Of a stretch of 64,000 nucleotides of DNA, positions 1-11,699 are shown in pieces; positions within the stretch are counted from its first letter, which is position 1, and each line of letters begins with the position of its first letter. The notes under the pieces are model-generated. The model saw nothing but the letters and a program-made list of their open reading frames with translations, was not told the origin of the DNA and did not search any database. A program made the translations under genes and the position numbers. The stretch spans positions 434,001 through 498,000 of the forward strand of contig JASVEC010000009.1 of the NCBI GenBank assembly GCA_030770535.1, in the 5' to 3' direction. The DNA is from Batkoa obscura (lineage: Eukaryota; Entomophthoromycota; Entomophthoromycetes; Entomophthorales; Batkoaceae).

Positions 1-2
1 CT

Positions 3-1609
3 CGTGGTAGAAGCCATCTCAAATCATTTTTAGAAGTTGGTGATGAGTTAGTAAAAAGAGGTCATGGAGTAACTTATGTAACATTACAAGAAAAAACTGA
101 ATTTTCTCAAGAACATAATATAAAAAATTATACTATAGACGACGCAGAGATAGAGATTAAAAAAGACAATATAATGTGTACTAAATTAAAACAAATGATA
201 TCTCAATCTGATACTAGCAAAAATTCAAATTTATGATAGGATCTTTAAGCATGTTTTTTTACTAAATACTATCAAGTTTCTTTTGTATCACTTAAAAAGT
301 ATCTTATCGAATCCAAACTAGATCTTTTGAGTTATAGTTTTTTTGGTCATTATTGTATTGATTTAACAAAAAATTCTAACATATCTTTAAGTGTTAGTTA
401 TCAAACAACGGATGGTATTGGGTTAATTAATAAATCATTTATTACTCAAGAATTTGAATATGATCTGATTCATACAAAAAATATGCCTTTTATTGAGCGT
501 TTCAATTATCAAATTATAAACCAGTAATTAGAATGTATTACTTTTCTAGCATTATTAAATCGAATAACCAATTAAGAAAAATATACCAAATTCCTTCTGC
601 TAATGGCTTGAGCTCTGAGCTTAACTATGGATTAGATATTGCTAATAGTTTTGTCGGATTTGAACCAGCAACCAGCTTAATGCCAGACTTGATTCATGCT
701 AGTCAAATTACATCTAGAAATAGAGATATATTAGCCCCTGAATTGGAAATTTTTTTAAACAAACATCAAAATAGCCCATTCATTGCTTTTAGCTCACATT
801 CAATATCAAATGATATTATAACTAAAAAGATATTACAAGCATTCTTACTAGAAATTGAAATTAATAATTGAAGAACGAATTATTGATAGCATAGTGTGAG
901 GATTGGGTAAACCTAAACAAGACAATTTTTCAATCTAAATAAATGGTGGTAAGGGTGGTAAAATAAAAGTAATAGAGTTGTTCAAAGGAAAGTATAAAAA
1001 TACATAATTATTGCCCTGGGTACTATAAGTATATGTTTTAAATCATATGAATACTAAATTGTTTTTATCCCATGGTGATTTAGAATTACATTTAAAGCCA
1101 TTTATTCAGGTATACCTGTGTTATGTTTAGCGTTATTTGGAGATCAATTAAAAAGTGTACGTAAATTAGAGGAGGTAGGGACTGACTTTTATGTTGACAA
1201 CTTTACATTTACTTCGAATTCTTTTAGTGAGCAGATTAAGACAATTATCGAAGATAAAAAGGATAAATTTCAATCAAACTTATTAAGAATGAAAACTATT
1301 TCTCATTATAGCTCTAAGAAGCTCGATTATCCAGCTGATTTGCTTGAGCAGTATATACATACTGTTAAATCATGTAGAAAGTATAAACCTTATGATGCTA
1401 GCTCTAATTTATCACCATGTGAAATTAAACACCTTATTCTAGTATCATACCAAATGTCCTTTATTTCAGCTAAAACTAGTGGCACTTATGGTTCGGTTAT
1501 TTTACTGCTATTATCAGCTATTGTACTTTTGATTTATTGTTTATATCACTTTTTTATATTCTTATTCACATACTATAAGAGAGCTTTAAGAAAGTCTAAA
1601 ATGAAATAA
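3..1609 (+). pseudogene. UDP-glycosyltransferase pseudogene
   Basis: This is a decayed UDP-sugar glycosyltransferase of the membrane-anchored UGT type; intact members transfer a sugar from UDP-sugar to small lipophilic acceptors in the ER membrane. The N-terminal GRSHLKSFLEVGDELVKRGH block lies at nt 3-120, an FVGFEPATSLMPDLIH block near 650-700, and the UGT donor-binding signature (a degraded LPWV region, SHGDLE, GIPVLC, FGDQ) near 1010-1150. It ends in a C-terminal TM helix and basic tail at about 1490-1605 (LLLLSAIVLLIYCLYHFFIF, then KRALRKSKMK). These blocks are collinear but sit in different frames with several in-frame stops, so no intact product is possible. The gene runs in from before the window. 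UGTs of this form are expanded in entomophthoralean fungi (established knowledge); which acceptor it used cannot be told. Confidence 0.8.
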
Positions 1610-2351
1610 ATTATAGCCACAATCGAAAAATATTGTTATATTTTTATTGGATATTATTTTTACTTTTATGCTTTTCTATATTTTTTTTGTTTTCAAATAA
1701 GGCCAGATATTTTAAATTAATTTATTTACTTTATAAGGTTATATACAATTAAATCTATTTTTGTTACTTGTTCTCATTGTTTACATTTATTATATTTAAT
1801 ATAAATCGGACTTTTTATAATAAAATAATAAAATCAATATTAACCTGGTTTAAACAGAATAAATTTATAACATTCATTAAACATCAAAATTTATTTGTAA
1901 TATTAATATTAGCTTCTTGTTATATAACGTTGGTAATAAGGTATATTATAATAAAAGCCACTTTCCTTTTTATAAGGATTTAAAATGTAAAATTAAAATG
2001 CTTACAGTTAGTCTTGTTTTCATTTTTATATCGATCTATTAAACACATGTTAAGCCATAGTTACTTTCTAACTTAAGTAAAACTTATTTTAAAGTTTAAT
2101 ATCCATTTCTCTAATACTTCTTATTGAAAAAGGGTTTCTTTTATAAGACTGTTTTAGACAAAACGGTATTTAAACAACAATCATCGTTTATATTTATAAT
2201 TGTTCCTAAACATTGTCTTATTAAGTTGTTTTATATCACTAATTGCATACTGGCTATACATATCCGCACGAGCTTGTCTTCATAGCGCTTTAATATTATA
2301 GAAGATTGATTATTAATTTGTATACTTATTTCTTATAAGATTCAATTACAT

Positions 2352-2453
2352 TTGGGAATGTATTTTTTTGTTTAAGAATTTTACCAATAATCTTTCCACC
2401 TAAATAGTGCTTGAAAGTGGAAAAAATAATGAAGCCAAAAAAAACACCCCATT
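2352..2453 (+). mobile_element. MITE copy (family M105)
   Basis: About 100-bp copy of the recurrent palindromic element described in the findings. The left end is GGGAATGTATTTTTTTG and the right end reads AAAAAAAACACCCC. The core TTTAAGAATTTTACCAATAA and the CTTTCCAC...GTGGAAAAAA inner arms are preserved. The terminal G-run has one substitution relative to better copies. Confidence 0.85.
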
Positions 2454-2677
2454 TATCTCTTTTAATATAAAACTCAAACCAACATCAATTAATATAAAAT
2501 CGTTCCCCAAAGCTAATCCAGTTTCAAATAATTGCAAGCACCATTCGCATAGATGATACCTTTATCTTTTGCCTTAATACTTTTATAATGTTACTTCAAT
2601 TGCTTCCAGCATTTAATATCCTAATTTTTTAATAAAGAATTAAAAATAAAGTTTATATTGGTTTTTTTACATTACTA

Positions 2678-2783
2678 TATGAGGGTGCTTTTTTTGGTTT
2701 CATTACTTTTTCCATTTTTTTAGCGCTATTTGAGTGGAAAAATTGTTAGTAAAATTCTTAAACAAAAAAATACATCTCCATAT
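2678..2783 (-). mobile_element. MITE copy (family M105), inverted
   Basis: Same element as at 2352 but in reverse orientation, with about 225 bp between them. Ends are TATGAGGGTGC and CATCTCCATATA. The two inverted copies could form a large stem in a transcript. Confidence 0.85.
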
Positions 2784-3698
2784 ACAATATTAGCATAGTG
2801 ATAAAATTACCACTTACAACAAGTATTTACATTCAACTCCTGCGTATTGAAAATGATTGTATACAAGATTATTAAAGTCCAAAGCGAATTCAAGTAGAGT
2901 ATTCGATGCAGATCCGTTAGTAATTAAACATTTTATATCTATTTGCTAGTGCAAGAGGAAGATGACTTGCCGCGACATTGAATATTTTAACAAATTCTGC
3001 TTTGGTTTTAAGCAATAGTAAAAGAATTAATTTGTTGGGTTGATTTTTGATCGTTTTGAAATTTTAAATTGGTACAGTTTATTTAATGTTTAGAACTAAA
3101 TAATAGCAAAAACTAAATAAATTACTATTAGAAATTTATAAAAGGCTTTAATATTTGGCTACTAAATGGCTTATTATTTAAAAAAGATATTTAGTACTCA
3201 AAGTATTGATACATGCTGTATGGTTTTGGTATAAATACAAGCTGTTTTTCGAGTTGACCAATTATGATTTTTATTTTTATTAAAGCGCTTTTTGTAATAG
3301 AAGTGGATAATAGACTCTTATTTCATTTTAAATAACAAGGTAGTTAAATAGATTTTTAACAGATATATTGAGGTGAATGTATTGTGTTTATATTATGTCT
3401 ATATTTAATCCATATAAGCGATTCTACTTCTATTAATCATTAGTAAGATATTAAAGTAATAATTTAATAAAATAAATGAAAAAATAAGCTATTATTTAAT
3501 TATAAAGTGATTCATGAAGCATTCAACTATGAAATAATTTATAAAAAGTAAGAATTCGAATTAATTAGTGTAGTTACTAAATTGAGAAATATACCAACTT
3601 TTAATTAATTCCAATGATAATATCAATTATTCATTTTAAATTGATTATCTCTTTCTCTCTTTTTTTTATTACAATTACTTTTTCAATATAATTTAACT

Positions 3699-5105
3699 AT
3701 GAGTATTATTATTTTATTGTTTTCAATATTGCTTTTATTCCAACATAAACAAATATCAGTGACAAGTATTCGATTAAATTATGGGGAATGTGCTATAGTT
3801 CAAGATAAAATATATTACGTTGGCGGTTATTTTTTAAGCAATTCACGTACACAAATAAGTAATTCGTATTTATTTTCATTATCTTTAAATCAAACTATAG
3901 AATTAAATCAATCTATAGCACCTTGGCAACAAGAAAATATTAATCCAATTAGTAACTTACCAAGTAATATGACATTAAATAATTATAATAATGATTTATT
4001 AATGTTAGGTGGTATCAATCGAAATAATCAAAATTTATTTCAAAAAATTTATTTAAGTAAAAATTATAAGATGAAAACATTAAATATTCAATCTCATCCT
4101 TTATTTCAATTATATTTTAATAATAAAGAAGCATATTTAAATTCAATTTCATTAATTGGACATACATTTACTCAAAATAATAATAATAAAAATGAATTTA
4201 TATTATATGGTGGTTTAATATCAAATGAAAAAAATGAAAACAAATTTATTAATAATATTTATATTTATAATATAAAAATAGATCGATGGAAATTAATTAA
4301 TAACACCCAATATCAACCTATATTGGGTCATTATTCTTTTTATTATCAAAATCAAATATTATCAGTTTATGGCTATTCACCACAATTATTAACATTAAAT
4401 AAATTAACAATATTTAATTTAAATACATATAAATTTCAAATTCAAAAATTAACAGGAGATATACCACCAATGAATAATTATCGATTTATTAATAATAAAA
4501 ATTATTTATATGCTTTAGAATTAAAAAATCAATTTATTTATCAATTAAATTTAAATAATTTAAAATGGAGAAAAATTTTATTAAAAAATAATTATTTATT
4601 TCAATTAAACTTAGATTCTTGTTTATTAAGTTATCAAAACTATATAATACAATCATTTGGTGGTATGCAATTATTTACAGATGAAACTTATTTATTAAAT
4701 TTACAAACAATGAATAGTACTAATATATTTATACCAATTCAAAATAATAATAATAATAACACATTAAATAATAGTACATTAAATGATATTAATTTATATA
4801 ATTCAATAACAACTTCAAACACTAAATCTCCATGGGTATTAATAGGAGTATTATTAATACTAAGTATGTTATTATTTTTATTAGGTAGTTTAATATATAT
4901 TAAATATGAAAATAAAAACAAAAACCAAGAATATTATGGTCATCATAAACCACAACCAAGTTATCAATTAAAACCAATATGGATTGATAATACAAAATCA
5001 TTAATGTTTGATAAAACATTAATTAATTTACAATATAAAAAAATAGATCGAGATTCTAAAGATAACACTATATTATCTGTTACTTCAAATCATTTTATTT
5101 CTTAA
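3699..5105 (+). CDS. Kelch-repeat membrane protein
   Basis: Single-exon 468-aa protein. The N-terminus is a signal sequence (MSIIILLFSILLLFQHK). The ectodomain, about residues 22-370, carries Kelch-type glycine-doublet blades (VGGYFL, MLGGIN, LYGGLI, SFGGMQ), expected to fold as a beta-propeller. A TM helix follows at about 377-400 (WVLIGVLLILSMLLFLLGSLIYI), then a ~65-residue basic cytoplasmic tail. It is therefore a type I membrane protein with an extracellular propeller. Such Kelch/galactose-oxidase-like surface proteins are common in early-diverging fungi, with functions mostly unknown. The ectodomain is unusually Asn-rich. The ATG follows a pyrimidine-rich leader (3650-3665). No galactose-oxidase catalytic motif was recognised, so an enzymatic role is unlikely. 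Confidence 0.8.
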   Translation: MSIIILLFSILLLFQHKQISVTSIRLNYGECAIVQDKIYYVGGYFLSNSRTQISNSYLFSLSLNQTIELNQSIAPWQQENINPISNLPSNMTLNNYNNDLLMLGGINRNNQNLFQKIYLSKNYKMKTLNIQSHPLFQLYFNNKEAYLNSISLIGHTFTQNNNNKNEFILYGGLISNEKNENKFINNIYIYNIKIDRWKLINNTQYQPILGHYSFYYQNQILSVYGYSPQLLTLNKLTIFNLNTYKFQIQKLTGDIPPMNNYRFINNKNYLYALELKNQFIYQLNLNNLKWRKILLKNNYLFQLNLDSCLLSYQNYIIQSFGGMQLFTDETYLLNLQTMNSTNIFIPIQNNNNNNTLNNSTLNDINLYNSITTSNTKSPWVLIGVLLILSMLLFLLGSLIYIKYENKNKNQEYYGHHKPQPSYQLKPIWIDNTKSLMFDKTLINLQYKKIDRDSKDNTILSVTSNHFIS

Positions 5106-5283
5106 TAATCTTATTCTTATTTTATCTTAAACTCTCTTCTTTTAATTTACCTTACTTTACTTTGCTTTATTTTACTTTTTTCTTTCTTCTAATTCACTTT
5201 CTCCTTTATAATTGAAAATAAAATTTTACATTGTCATTATTATAAATTTTCTAAATATTTTATTTGATTTTCATACATTCAAC

Positions 5284-5913
5284 TCAATTACTTTTAGATC
5301 CATTAACATATTGCGACACAACTTTAGCAAAGTTTTCACCTTGAAGTTCAGCGATTTCTAGTTCTTTAGGATGTACTTCAACCCTACCTGAGTTACCCAC
5401 TACTGCAGATGCACCATAAGGAGAACCCCCAATCACTTCCAATTCTTCATTAAGATGTTTTGAAGCGTAACCTAAAGGTACATAAATCATACCAAAATGA
5501 ACTAAAGTAGGAATAAAAGTTAAATGAGTAGATTCTTGACCACCATGTTGAGTATTTGAAGCTACAAAAGTACCCGCAAATTTACCATGGAGAGCATTAC
5601 TTGCCCATAAGCCACCTAATTGATCCCAAAAGTTTTTTTGTTGAGCTGGTAAGGTACCAAAACGGGTAGGCATACCAAATAAAAACCCATCTGCTTCTTT
5701 TAAATTTTCAGCTGTGATCACAGATACATCTGCTGGTTTGGCTGGTGCTTTGATACGTTCAAGGATCTCTTTTGGTACCGTTTCTGGAATTTGAAATAAG
5801 GTAGCTTGTACCCCAGGTACTCTTTCGGCACCTGTCTTAAGTGCTTTAGCAAGCTTGTGGATATGACCATAGAAAGAATAATATGGAATATGAATTTTGG
5901 TTAAACGAGACAT
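5284..5913 (-). CDS. NAD(P)H:quinone oxidoreductase, WrbA/Pst2 type
   Basis: 209-aa flavodoxin-like FMN protein that reduces quinones by two electrons, protecting against oxidative stress; fungal relatives (Pst2, Ycp4, Rfs1) are partly associated with eisosomes at the plasma membrane. Diagnostic segments are IPYYSFYGHIHKLAKAL (the P-loop-like FMN phosphate site), GFLFGMPTRFGTLPAQ, FWDQLGGLWASNALHGK, VASNTQHGGQESTHL and SPYGASAVVG. I chose the ATG at 5911-5913 (MSRLTKIHIPYY) because the longer open frame up to 6051 adds 46 residues unlike the family. Codons are richer in C/G than in the neighbours, consistent with good expression. The stop is TGA, which argues against UGA being a sense codon here. 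No introns. Confidence 0.93.
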   Translation of the reverse strand: MSRLTKIHIPYYSFYGHIHKLAKALKTGAERVPGVQATLFQIPETVPKEILERIKAPAKPADVSVITAENLKEADGFLFGMPTRFGTLPAQQKNFWDQLGGLWASNALHGKFAGTFVASNTQHGGQESTHLTFIPTLVHFGMIYVPLGYASKHLNEELEVIGGSPYGASAVVGNSGRVEVHPKELEIAELQGENFAKVVSQYVNGSKSN

Positions 5914-6298
5914 AATAATTAATACTTTTATAAAATGAAAAAAATGCTTAATTATAATTGTAAGATAATTAGTTAGTTTATATATTGTTCTTTTAGTAAA
6001 CTTGTTACAAATCAAGCCAATAAAATTTATGTGATTATTAAGTTTTGCCATTTATTCTTCAGAATTAGAAATCAATAAAATTTATTAGATAATCAACAAA
6101 AAATATAATTTTTATTATAATTTAAAAAATTTAAAAAATTTAAAAAAACGTATTTTACAAATATGTAAAAAAAAGATTATAAACAAAATTAAAAAAGACT
6201 CAGTCTTTTAAAAAAATAAGGGAGAAATTGACCACAATCGATCATCCAAGGCTCCATTAATAAAAGAAAAATAGCTTATCAATCACAATATCTTCAAT

Positions 6299-6625
6299 TT
6301 AAGATTCTGTTAACAAAGCAGGGGTAATCGATAATTTAATAGTTGTATTATTAAAACACGAATTAAAATCAATAAGTTCATCGAAAGCAATAGTATACCT
6401 TTTAGCACAATTATTATTATTATTATCATTGTCTGAAGTTAAACTATTATTTGAAAAATTGAATCGAAGTTGTCTAGCATCAATACTAGTACGACTTAAC
6501 ATCCTTTTATTCATTTCAAATTCTCTTTTTTCTTCTAAAGATTCAAAGCTATCTTTTGATTCATTTTGTTTACTACGTTTAAATTTAGATAACAAACGTT
6601 TAAAGGTGCCTTTACGTTCCAACAT
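6299..6625 (-). CDS. small basic Ser/Asn-rich protein, unknown
   Basis: 108-aa open frame with an ATG (MLERKGTFKRLLSKFKRSKQ). The first 50 residues are highly charged (Lys/Arg/Glu), followed by RTSIDARQLRFNFSNNS and an Asn run, then a more ordinary C-terminus (AKRYTIAFDELIDFN). No signal peptide, TM or recognisable domain. RRxS/T-like sites (MLSRTSID) could be kinase targets, which is only inference. I do not recognise a family. It is kept because the composition and start look gene-like rather than like a shadow of another gene; a protein of doubtful reality remains possible. Confidence 0.45.
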   Translation of the reverse strand: MLERKGTFKRLLSKFKRSKQNESKDSFESLEEKREFEMNKRMLSRTSIDARQLRFNFSNNSLTSDNDNNNNNCAKRYTIAFDELIDFNSCFNNTTIKLSITPALLTES

Positions 6626-7630
6626 TTAAAATGATTATGTAAAAAAAACTTTAAAAAATTTAAAATGATTAATAATATACAAATTGCTTTTCATCATTGT
6701 TTTTATATCTTTTTTTCAATTTTATTTGACTATTTTAAGCTTAAAATTTTTACTTTAACTATTTTTTAAGGGGTGGTAAGTGTCATTGAACCTGGGGTTA
6801 ATTACTTGTGTTTTGAAGGGAGAGAAATAAAAACCAATAGTATCCTCTATAACATTAAAATTGACTTTATTCGTTGGTAGTAAATACCGTCTTTTATTGC
6901 ATGAATTATATGCTTGTTTTTTTACATTTAAGAAATTGACTTATTCTTGTTACTTTTGAAAAACTGGAGTAAACAGTTAAGCTTGGATTAATTTTATCAT
7001 CAGTAATGAATTAAATCAGGCAAAAGGAAAATCAAGGTAGATAGAATAATCACATAGTGTTATATAATAAATAATAACATCATAATTAGTATTTAGAAAA
7101 CATCCAAGAAAAGTAAGTATATAATCAATTTTTTATATTTTTAATTTCGCTTCTAAAAAAGTCTACTTTGCCATCCCCCTGAATAAAAATAAAATTTTTC
7201 ACAAATTAAACTTGATATTCAAGCAATTAAATTTTGATTTTCAATACAAATTCAGCCCATGTTCACGTTTTCCATATCCCAAAAAATATTAAAATTTTCT
7301 AATATTATTGAAAATCTGAAATCCTTTAAAATACTTCAAATAAAACTTGTTTTTTATTATTGTTACTGAAAATTTATTTTAGTTTCTACGAATTGAAGCT
7401 AATAAAAATTATTAAATAATAATAAAACATTAGTCATCAAAAATTAGTACTGAGTAATATAAAACAATTAAATGCTAACTAAAAAAAAGCTTTAACCTAT
7501 TATCATTAGAAATAACAAATCTTAGGAGAGTATATATAAAATAAAGTAATCTTACGTTACAGTATTTCCAATGATTATGTAAGAAAAAATTTAAAAACTA
7601 AAAAATTAACAATGTATAATTTTTCATTTA
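6626..7630. other. gene-free AT-rich stretch
   Basis: No coding or RNA gene recognised on either strand. A slightly G-rich patch occurs at about 6765-6830 (ATTTTTTAAGGGGTGGTAAG and the following bases), but nothing can be assigned to it. Confidence 0.4.
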
Positions 7631-7985
7631 TTATAACATCAATTCCATTCTTTCTTTTATAGTTGGATAAAGACCATCATCTTCTTTAGATAAAAAAGGT
7701 AAAGCTTCATCAATTTTAGATAAACTGAGAGGGAAATTATACACTGTGGTAGTTAATTCTACTAATGCTCTATAATAGCACCTTAAAGTAAATTTACGAT
7801 TGTCATCAAAAAAATATATAATCACCTTTACAGAATCATCTTCAAAGACTGTTGATCGACAATGTAGATTAGGGAATAACCATCATTACCAACAATAATG
7901 AAATCATTATTTTTGGCATGATACATTATTTTATCATCAGTAGCATTTATAAAAGAATTACCTTCAATATAGTGTAGATCTATAG
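7631..7985 (-). pseudogene. 3' part of an unknown gene
   Basis: Reading the minus strand from about 7985, LHYIEGNSFINATDDKIMYH and AKNNDFIIV can be joined, across a possible 41-nt intron (donor GTAATG, CTAAT branch, acceptor CAACAG), to VFEDDSVKVIIYFFDDNRKF, which stays open to a stop at 7631. Both pieces look like real protein, but no ATG or upstream exon was found, so this is either a gene remnant or a gene whose 5' exons I could not see. Family not recognised. Confidence 0.35.
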
Positions 7986-8443
7986 TTTACTTTAAATACA
8001 AGCTTTATGAAAGATATTTACATTTATTTTGTGAAGATGATAAACATATAGCTATCGATAACTTAAGTAATATTACTATTTAATAATTGATTTTTATTAT
8101 TTAACAAACTGTTTACTTGCTTAATAAGTATTAAAACTTAAATTTTCTGCTATTTTTTAAAAATAAAGTGGGATTGATCTTTTAATTTTTTTAATTTCTA
8201 TAAACTTTATAACTTTAATCAAAATTATATCACTTTTTGATTTATCAAATACTGGATAATAATATAATTTATTATTATATTTAATAAAACATTTATATTT
8301 TTTGGTATTTAGTATTTTTTTATACTTCTGTTTATTTTATATTTTTTAAAAATTATATTTATTTTATTATTATTAACAGTTAAATTATTAATTTTATTAT
8401 GTTCACAAATAAAAATCTTAAATTCTAAAATCAATTGATTATG

Positions 8444-8994
8444 TGGAAGTTAGTACTCAGTGGTTGGAGTTAAAAGTAGTTTTTGCTTGATTAGCTAGCC
8501 CTCAGTCGAACGGTCTTAGTTTATATAACTAAGATAGACTTAAATGAATAACAATAATACGTAATAAGTTACGAACTATGCAAAATAAATAGAATAGAAA
8601 ATATTGCTGTAAAATCTACGTAAGATATTGTTAGAAAGACTTAGTGGCTTTATTAATAGTACGATATCAGGGAATAATTCAATTAAAAAGCCTCGAGTTA
8701 GATGTTAAAGAATCTGTTTTATACTCCGACTTGGTGGCTATATGTAAGGGGCATAATAATGGCTATTCCTTATTATAGTTACCAAGTATGGACATTAAAA
8801 CGTGGACAATGAGTTCTTCATGATTAGATGGTAGGAATTCTCATAGCAAATCTAAATAAGAAACTTTGGATTGATTGTAACACATGGATCACGCTCAAAT
8901 TGATTACAAGACTACATCTAGTTTTGTAAACAAGTTAAGTGATCATTATGTGATAATTAATTATAGAGCTGATGAAGCAATATTTCACATAACA
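8444..8994 (+). repeat. SINE-like dispersed repeat, copy 1
   Basis: About 550-bp unit shared with 47965-48427 and, truncated, with 48672-49030. It begins at GGAAGTTAGTACTCAGTGG, which resembles a pol III A box (CTCAGTGG). About 45 nt on, CAGTCGAACGG resembles a B box. It ends near GCTGATGAAGCAATATTTCA, the same end as copy 2. This is the longest copy; copy 2 lacks roughly 55 bp of its middle. No ORF. A tRNA-derived SINE is inferred from the box-like signals; a terminal A-rich tail and target-site duplication were not clear. Confidence 0.65.
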
Positions 8995-9216
8995 GTTATA
9001 ATTCTATATTATAACTATTAAATATAAAAAATTTAAGTAAATATAATTATACAATCAATTATTAAATTAATAAAATAATATTTATAATAAACTAAAATTA
9101 TAAATGTTAATTTAATTTTTTTGAGATATTTTTAAAACACTTATTTTAATTTTAATTTTAATTTTAATAATTACAAGTTTAATTAAATCTAGTTATTTAA
9201 TTAAACATATAAGGAT

Positions 9217-9411
9217 AAGGGGATGTATTTTTTTGTTTAAGAAGTTTACTAGTAATTTCTCCGCTCAAATAGCGCTTAAAAAATGGAAAAAGTGATGAAA
9301 TCAAAAAAAAACATTCTGATGTTCTTTGTTTAAAAATTTTGTTAAAAATTTTTTTATTTAAATAATGTTTAAAAAATAAAAAATGATGAAACCAAAAAAA
9401 CATCTCCATAT
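9217..9411 (+). mobile_element. two fused MITE copies (family M105)
   Basis: A complete unit (9217-about 9319) runs straight into a second unit in the same orientation that lacks its left terminus (about 9320-9411, ending AACATCTCCATA). A 5'-truncated copy, an unequal exchange or a nested insertion could explain this. The minus strand stays open through both units. Confidence 0.8.
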
Positions 9412-9675
9412 TATAATTTTGATAAATCAAGTCAAGCAAGAAATCAAAAAAAAAATTATAATAATTAGTATTTAAAGGAGTAAATTAATTTGTTTTTAAA
9501 ATTTATTTTATCAATCATCTTGAATAAAAATTATAAATAATAGTAAGACATTAGTCATTTTCAATGACTAATATAAAATAATAGCTACAAAACTTTAACT
9601 TATTATTGTTGAAAATAAGAAGGAACCTAAGCTAATATACATAAAAAAGATATTACACGAATTATGAAATAAGGA

Positions 9676-9749
9676 CGCTCATAGCTGGGATCGAACCAGC
9701 AACCTCTCGATTAACAGTCGAACGCGCTAGCCAATTGCGCCATACGAGC
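9676..9749 (-). tRNA. tRNA-Asn (GTT)
   Basis: Reverse-strand cloverleaf of 74 nt. The acceptor GCTCGTA pairs with TATGAGC (one G-U), and the discriminator is G. The D arm is GGCGCAATTGGCTAGCGC, the anticodon loop CTGTTAA with anticodon GTT, and the T arm CTGGTTCGATCCCAG. No intron. An A-box/B-box pair is present and the T-run terminator lies about 25 nt downstream (an A6 run on the plus strand near 9645). Confidence 0.97.
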
Positions 9750-10064
9750 TCTTTTGTTATAGTTATAAGCGTTAAATTTATTTTATATTATTTATTTTAT
9801 ATTATTTATTTTTTAAATTTAATAAATAATACAATTATAGCTCTATGTTTTTATTATTTGTTTAACTCAATTTTTAAATTTTGGGCTACTTAAAAGTAAA
9901 CAAATAATAAAACAATAGATTTATTTTGTGCTTTTAATAAGCTAGTTAAAATATAAGATAGTAATACTTAGAAAGTTTATATAAAAGATGAAATTAAAAG
10001 ATGATGATATAATAATTTGTATGCTAATACATTTTAATATTAATTAACGTTATTTTGACAAAAA
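9750..10064. other. intergenic between two tRNAs
   Basis: AT-rich spacer with direct copies of TTTATATTATTTATTT near 9780-9815. Nothing else supported. Confidence 0.4.
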
Positions 10065-10135
10065 TGCAATGTCCGGGAATCGAACCCGGGGCTGCCGCGT
10101 GGCAGGCGGCAATTTTACCACTAAACCAACATTGC
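10065..10135 (-). tRNA. tRNA-Gly (GCC)
   Basis: Reverse-strand 71-nt cloverleaf. The acceptor GCAATGT pairs perfectly with ACATTGC, and the discriminator is A. The D arm contains TTTAGTGGTAAAA, the anticodon stem is GCCGC/GCGGC around loop CTGCCAC (anticodon GCC), and the T arm is CCGGGTTCGATTCCCGG. No intron. Confidence 0.97.
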
Positions 10136-10667
10136 ATAGAGTTAAACATCTTAAAAAGATTATAACTATTTTTCTTATAACTCAACCCTAAATAAAAACC
10201 AATTTGTTAAATGTGATTTGGATTAATATTGCATTATAAAAAGATTTAGGTAAAGACAAAGGTATCGATTACGTGAGTGTTGTTTTTGCTTATTTGAAAT
10301 TAGACTGACTTTGAGAAAGGCTTTTGCTTACTGATATTAGTTCGACCTATATACCAAAAAGATAGATCAAATTAAGATTGATGGATAATGAGTGTATAGA
10401 AAAATAAATAATAACTATCTAAAATTAAAAGTTATGAAAGTGGATTTATACGGATAGGCATAGCTCTGTTAATAATACAGTTTAAACAAGATTCAATATT
10501 TAATAATCACAATAAATATATTAGAATGTAATTCCTTTTAACATTGGAATATTTCTACTTCATTACAAATTTCCGAATCTATACTAGATAAAAGTTATTT
10601 ATAAATGAATCCAATAAGTTAAATATTCCTTTAATATAGTATCCAATAGTTGATTTAATTCTAACTA

Positions 10668-10768
10668 TATAGGGATGTATTTTTTTGTTTAAGAATTTTA
10701 CTAATTATCTTACTCAAATAGTGCTTAAAGAATAGAAAAAGTAATGAAACTAAAAAAGCACCTTCATA
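10668..10768 (+). mobile_element. MITE copy (family M105)
   Basis: Ends AGGGATGTATTTTTTTG and AAAAAAGCACCTTCATATA. The core has a small deletion next to the CTTTCCAC arm (ATTATCTTACTCAAATAGTG). Confidence 0.85.
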
Positions 10769-11176
10769 TATAAAATTAAATATTGTATCAATGAAAGTAA
10801 ACAATTAATTTATTTTATATAGTAATTTGTAATCATATTATTTAACCTAAACCAAATATAGAGACTATTACTTAAATAGATTCAATCATTCTTTTTTTTT
10901 ACTTGTGAAGTATTAATTTCAAGAGTCTTATTAATTAAGATAAACTATTAATAGTAGTAAATAAACTTAACAGATTGAAATATTCAAATGAAACTAACTT
11001 AGAATGTAAAATAAAATTTAAAAAAATAAGTATCAATGATCTGAATACTATTTTCATTATTTTATAACATCAAATTTGTTAAAGTTTTTTAAACAATACT
11101 TCTTTGACTTATAAATATAATCCCATCTTTAAAATTATAACAAACTTCATTTTTATTAAATAATATTTAAAATAAA

Positions 11177-11271
11177 TGTGGGGATATATTTTTTTGTTTA
11201 AGAATTTTTTTGCTCAAATAGCGCTTAAAAAGTGGAAAAAGTGATGAAACAAAAAAAAACATTCTCATATA
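11177..11271 (+). mobile_element. MITE copy (family M105), shortened core
   Basis: Ends GGGGATATATTTTTTTG and AAACATTCTCATAT. About 12 bp between AAGAATTTTTTTG and CTCAAATAGCGC are missing relative to other copies. Confidence 0.85.
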
Positions 11272-11699
11272 CTCAAATTAAGTATTGTATCTTTTATAAT
11301 ATAATTATACCATAGCCTCATATATTTATCCCTTGTCTGATACCTATATGACATTATAAATTTTAAGAAATAAATAAACATAATGGAAAGTATTATACAG
11401 CATCTACTATACTTTTAATACAATTAAAATAATTTAATAAAATAAAACAAAATTACTTTAAGAAAGTATGTTTCAGAAGTTGTAAATATATTTAGACAAG
11501 ATGCTAAAGTTACAAATAAATTTTCAATTTTTATTAAAAATGACATTAATAAAATTAATAACATTAAAGAAAAAGTGGTTAAATACAAATTTCTTTAAAC
11601 TAAGCGCACTTATCCTTAATATAATATCTAAAGTCCTATACATAACCCTGTCTTACATCATTTTGTACTTACAACACAGCTTAATTTCCCTTTAACTCT

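Larger units (their letters stand above)
1610..3698. other. gene-free stretch with two MITE copies
   Basis: No convincing coding signal on either strand. It holds two copies of the palindromic MITE in opposite orientation (2352-2453 and 2678-2783). About 2880-2960 has a short weak likeness, on the minus strand, to the F-box/LRR genes of this window (the stretch around a GATCCGTTAGTAAT core), too short to call. Confidence 0.5.
10136..11699. other. gene-free stretch with two MITEs
   Basis: No supported gene. It contains MITE copies at 10668-10768 and 11177-11271. A short hydrophobic open frame at 11501-11695 lacks any gene-like feature and is disregarded. Confidence 0.4.

Noticed and set aside
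1768-1983. 71-aa TM-like open frame after the UGT remnant
   Set aside because: Ile/Phe/Asn-rich translation of AT-rich DNA; no gene-like start context or relatives in the window.
2880-2960. F-box/LRR fragment on the minus strand
   Set aside because: Only about 17 bases match the other copies; too short to separate from chance in this composition.
11501-11695. 64-aa hydrophobic open frame
   Set aside because: Composition is that of translated AT-rich DNA; no promoter, splice or family support.
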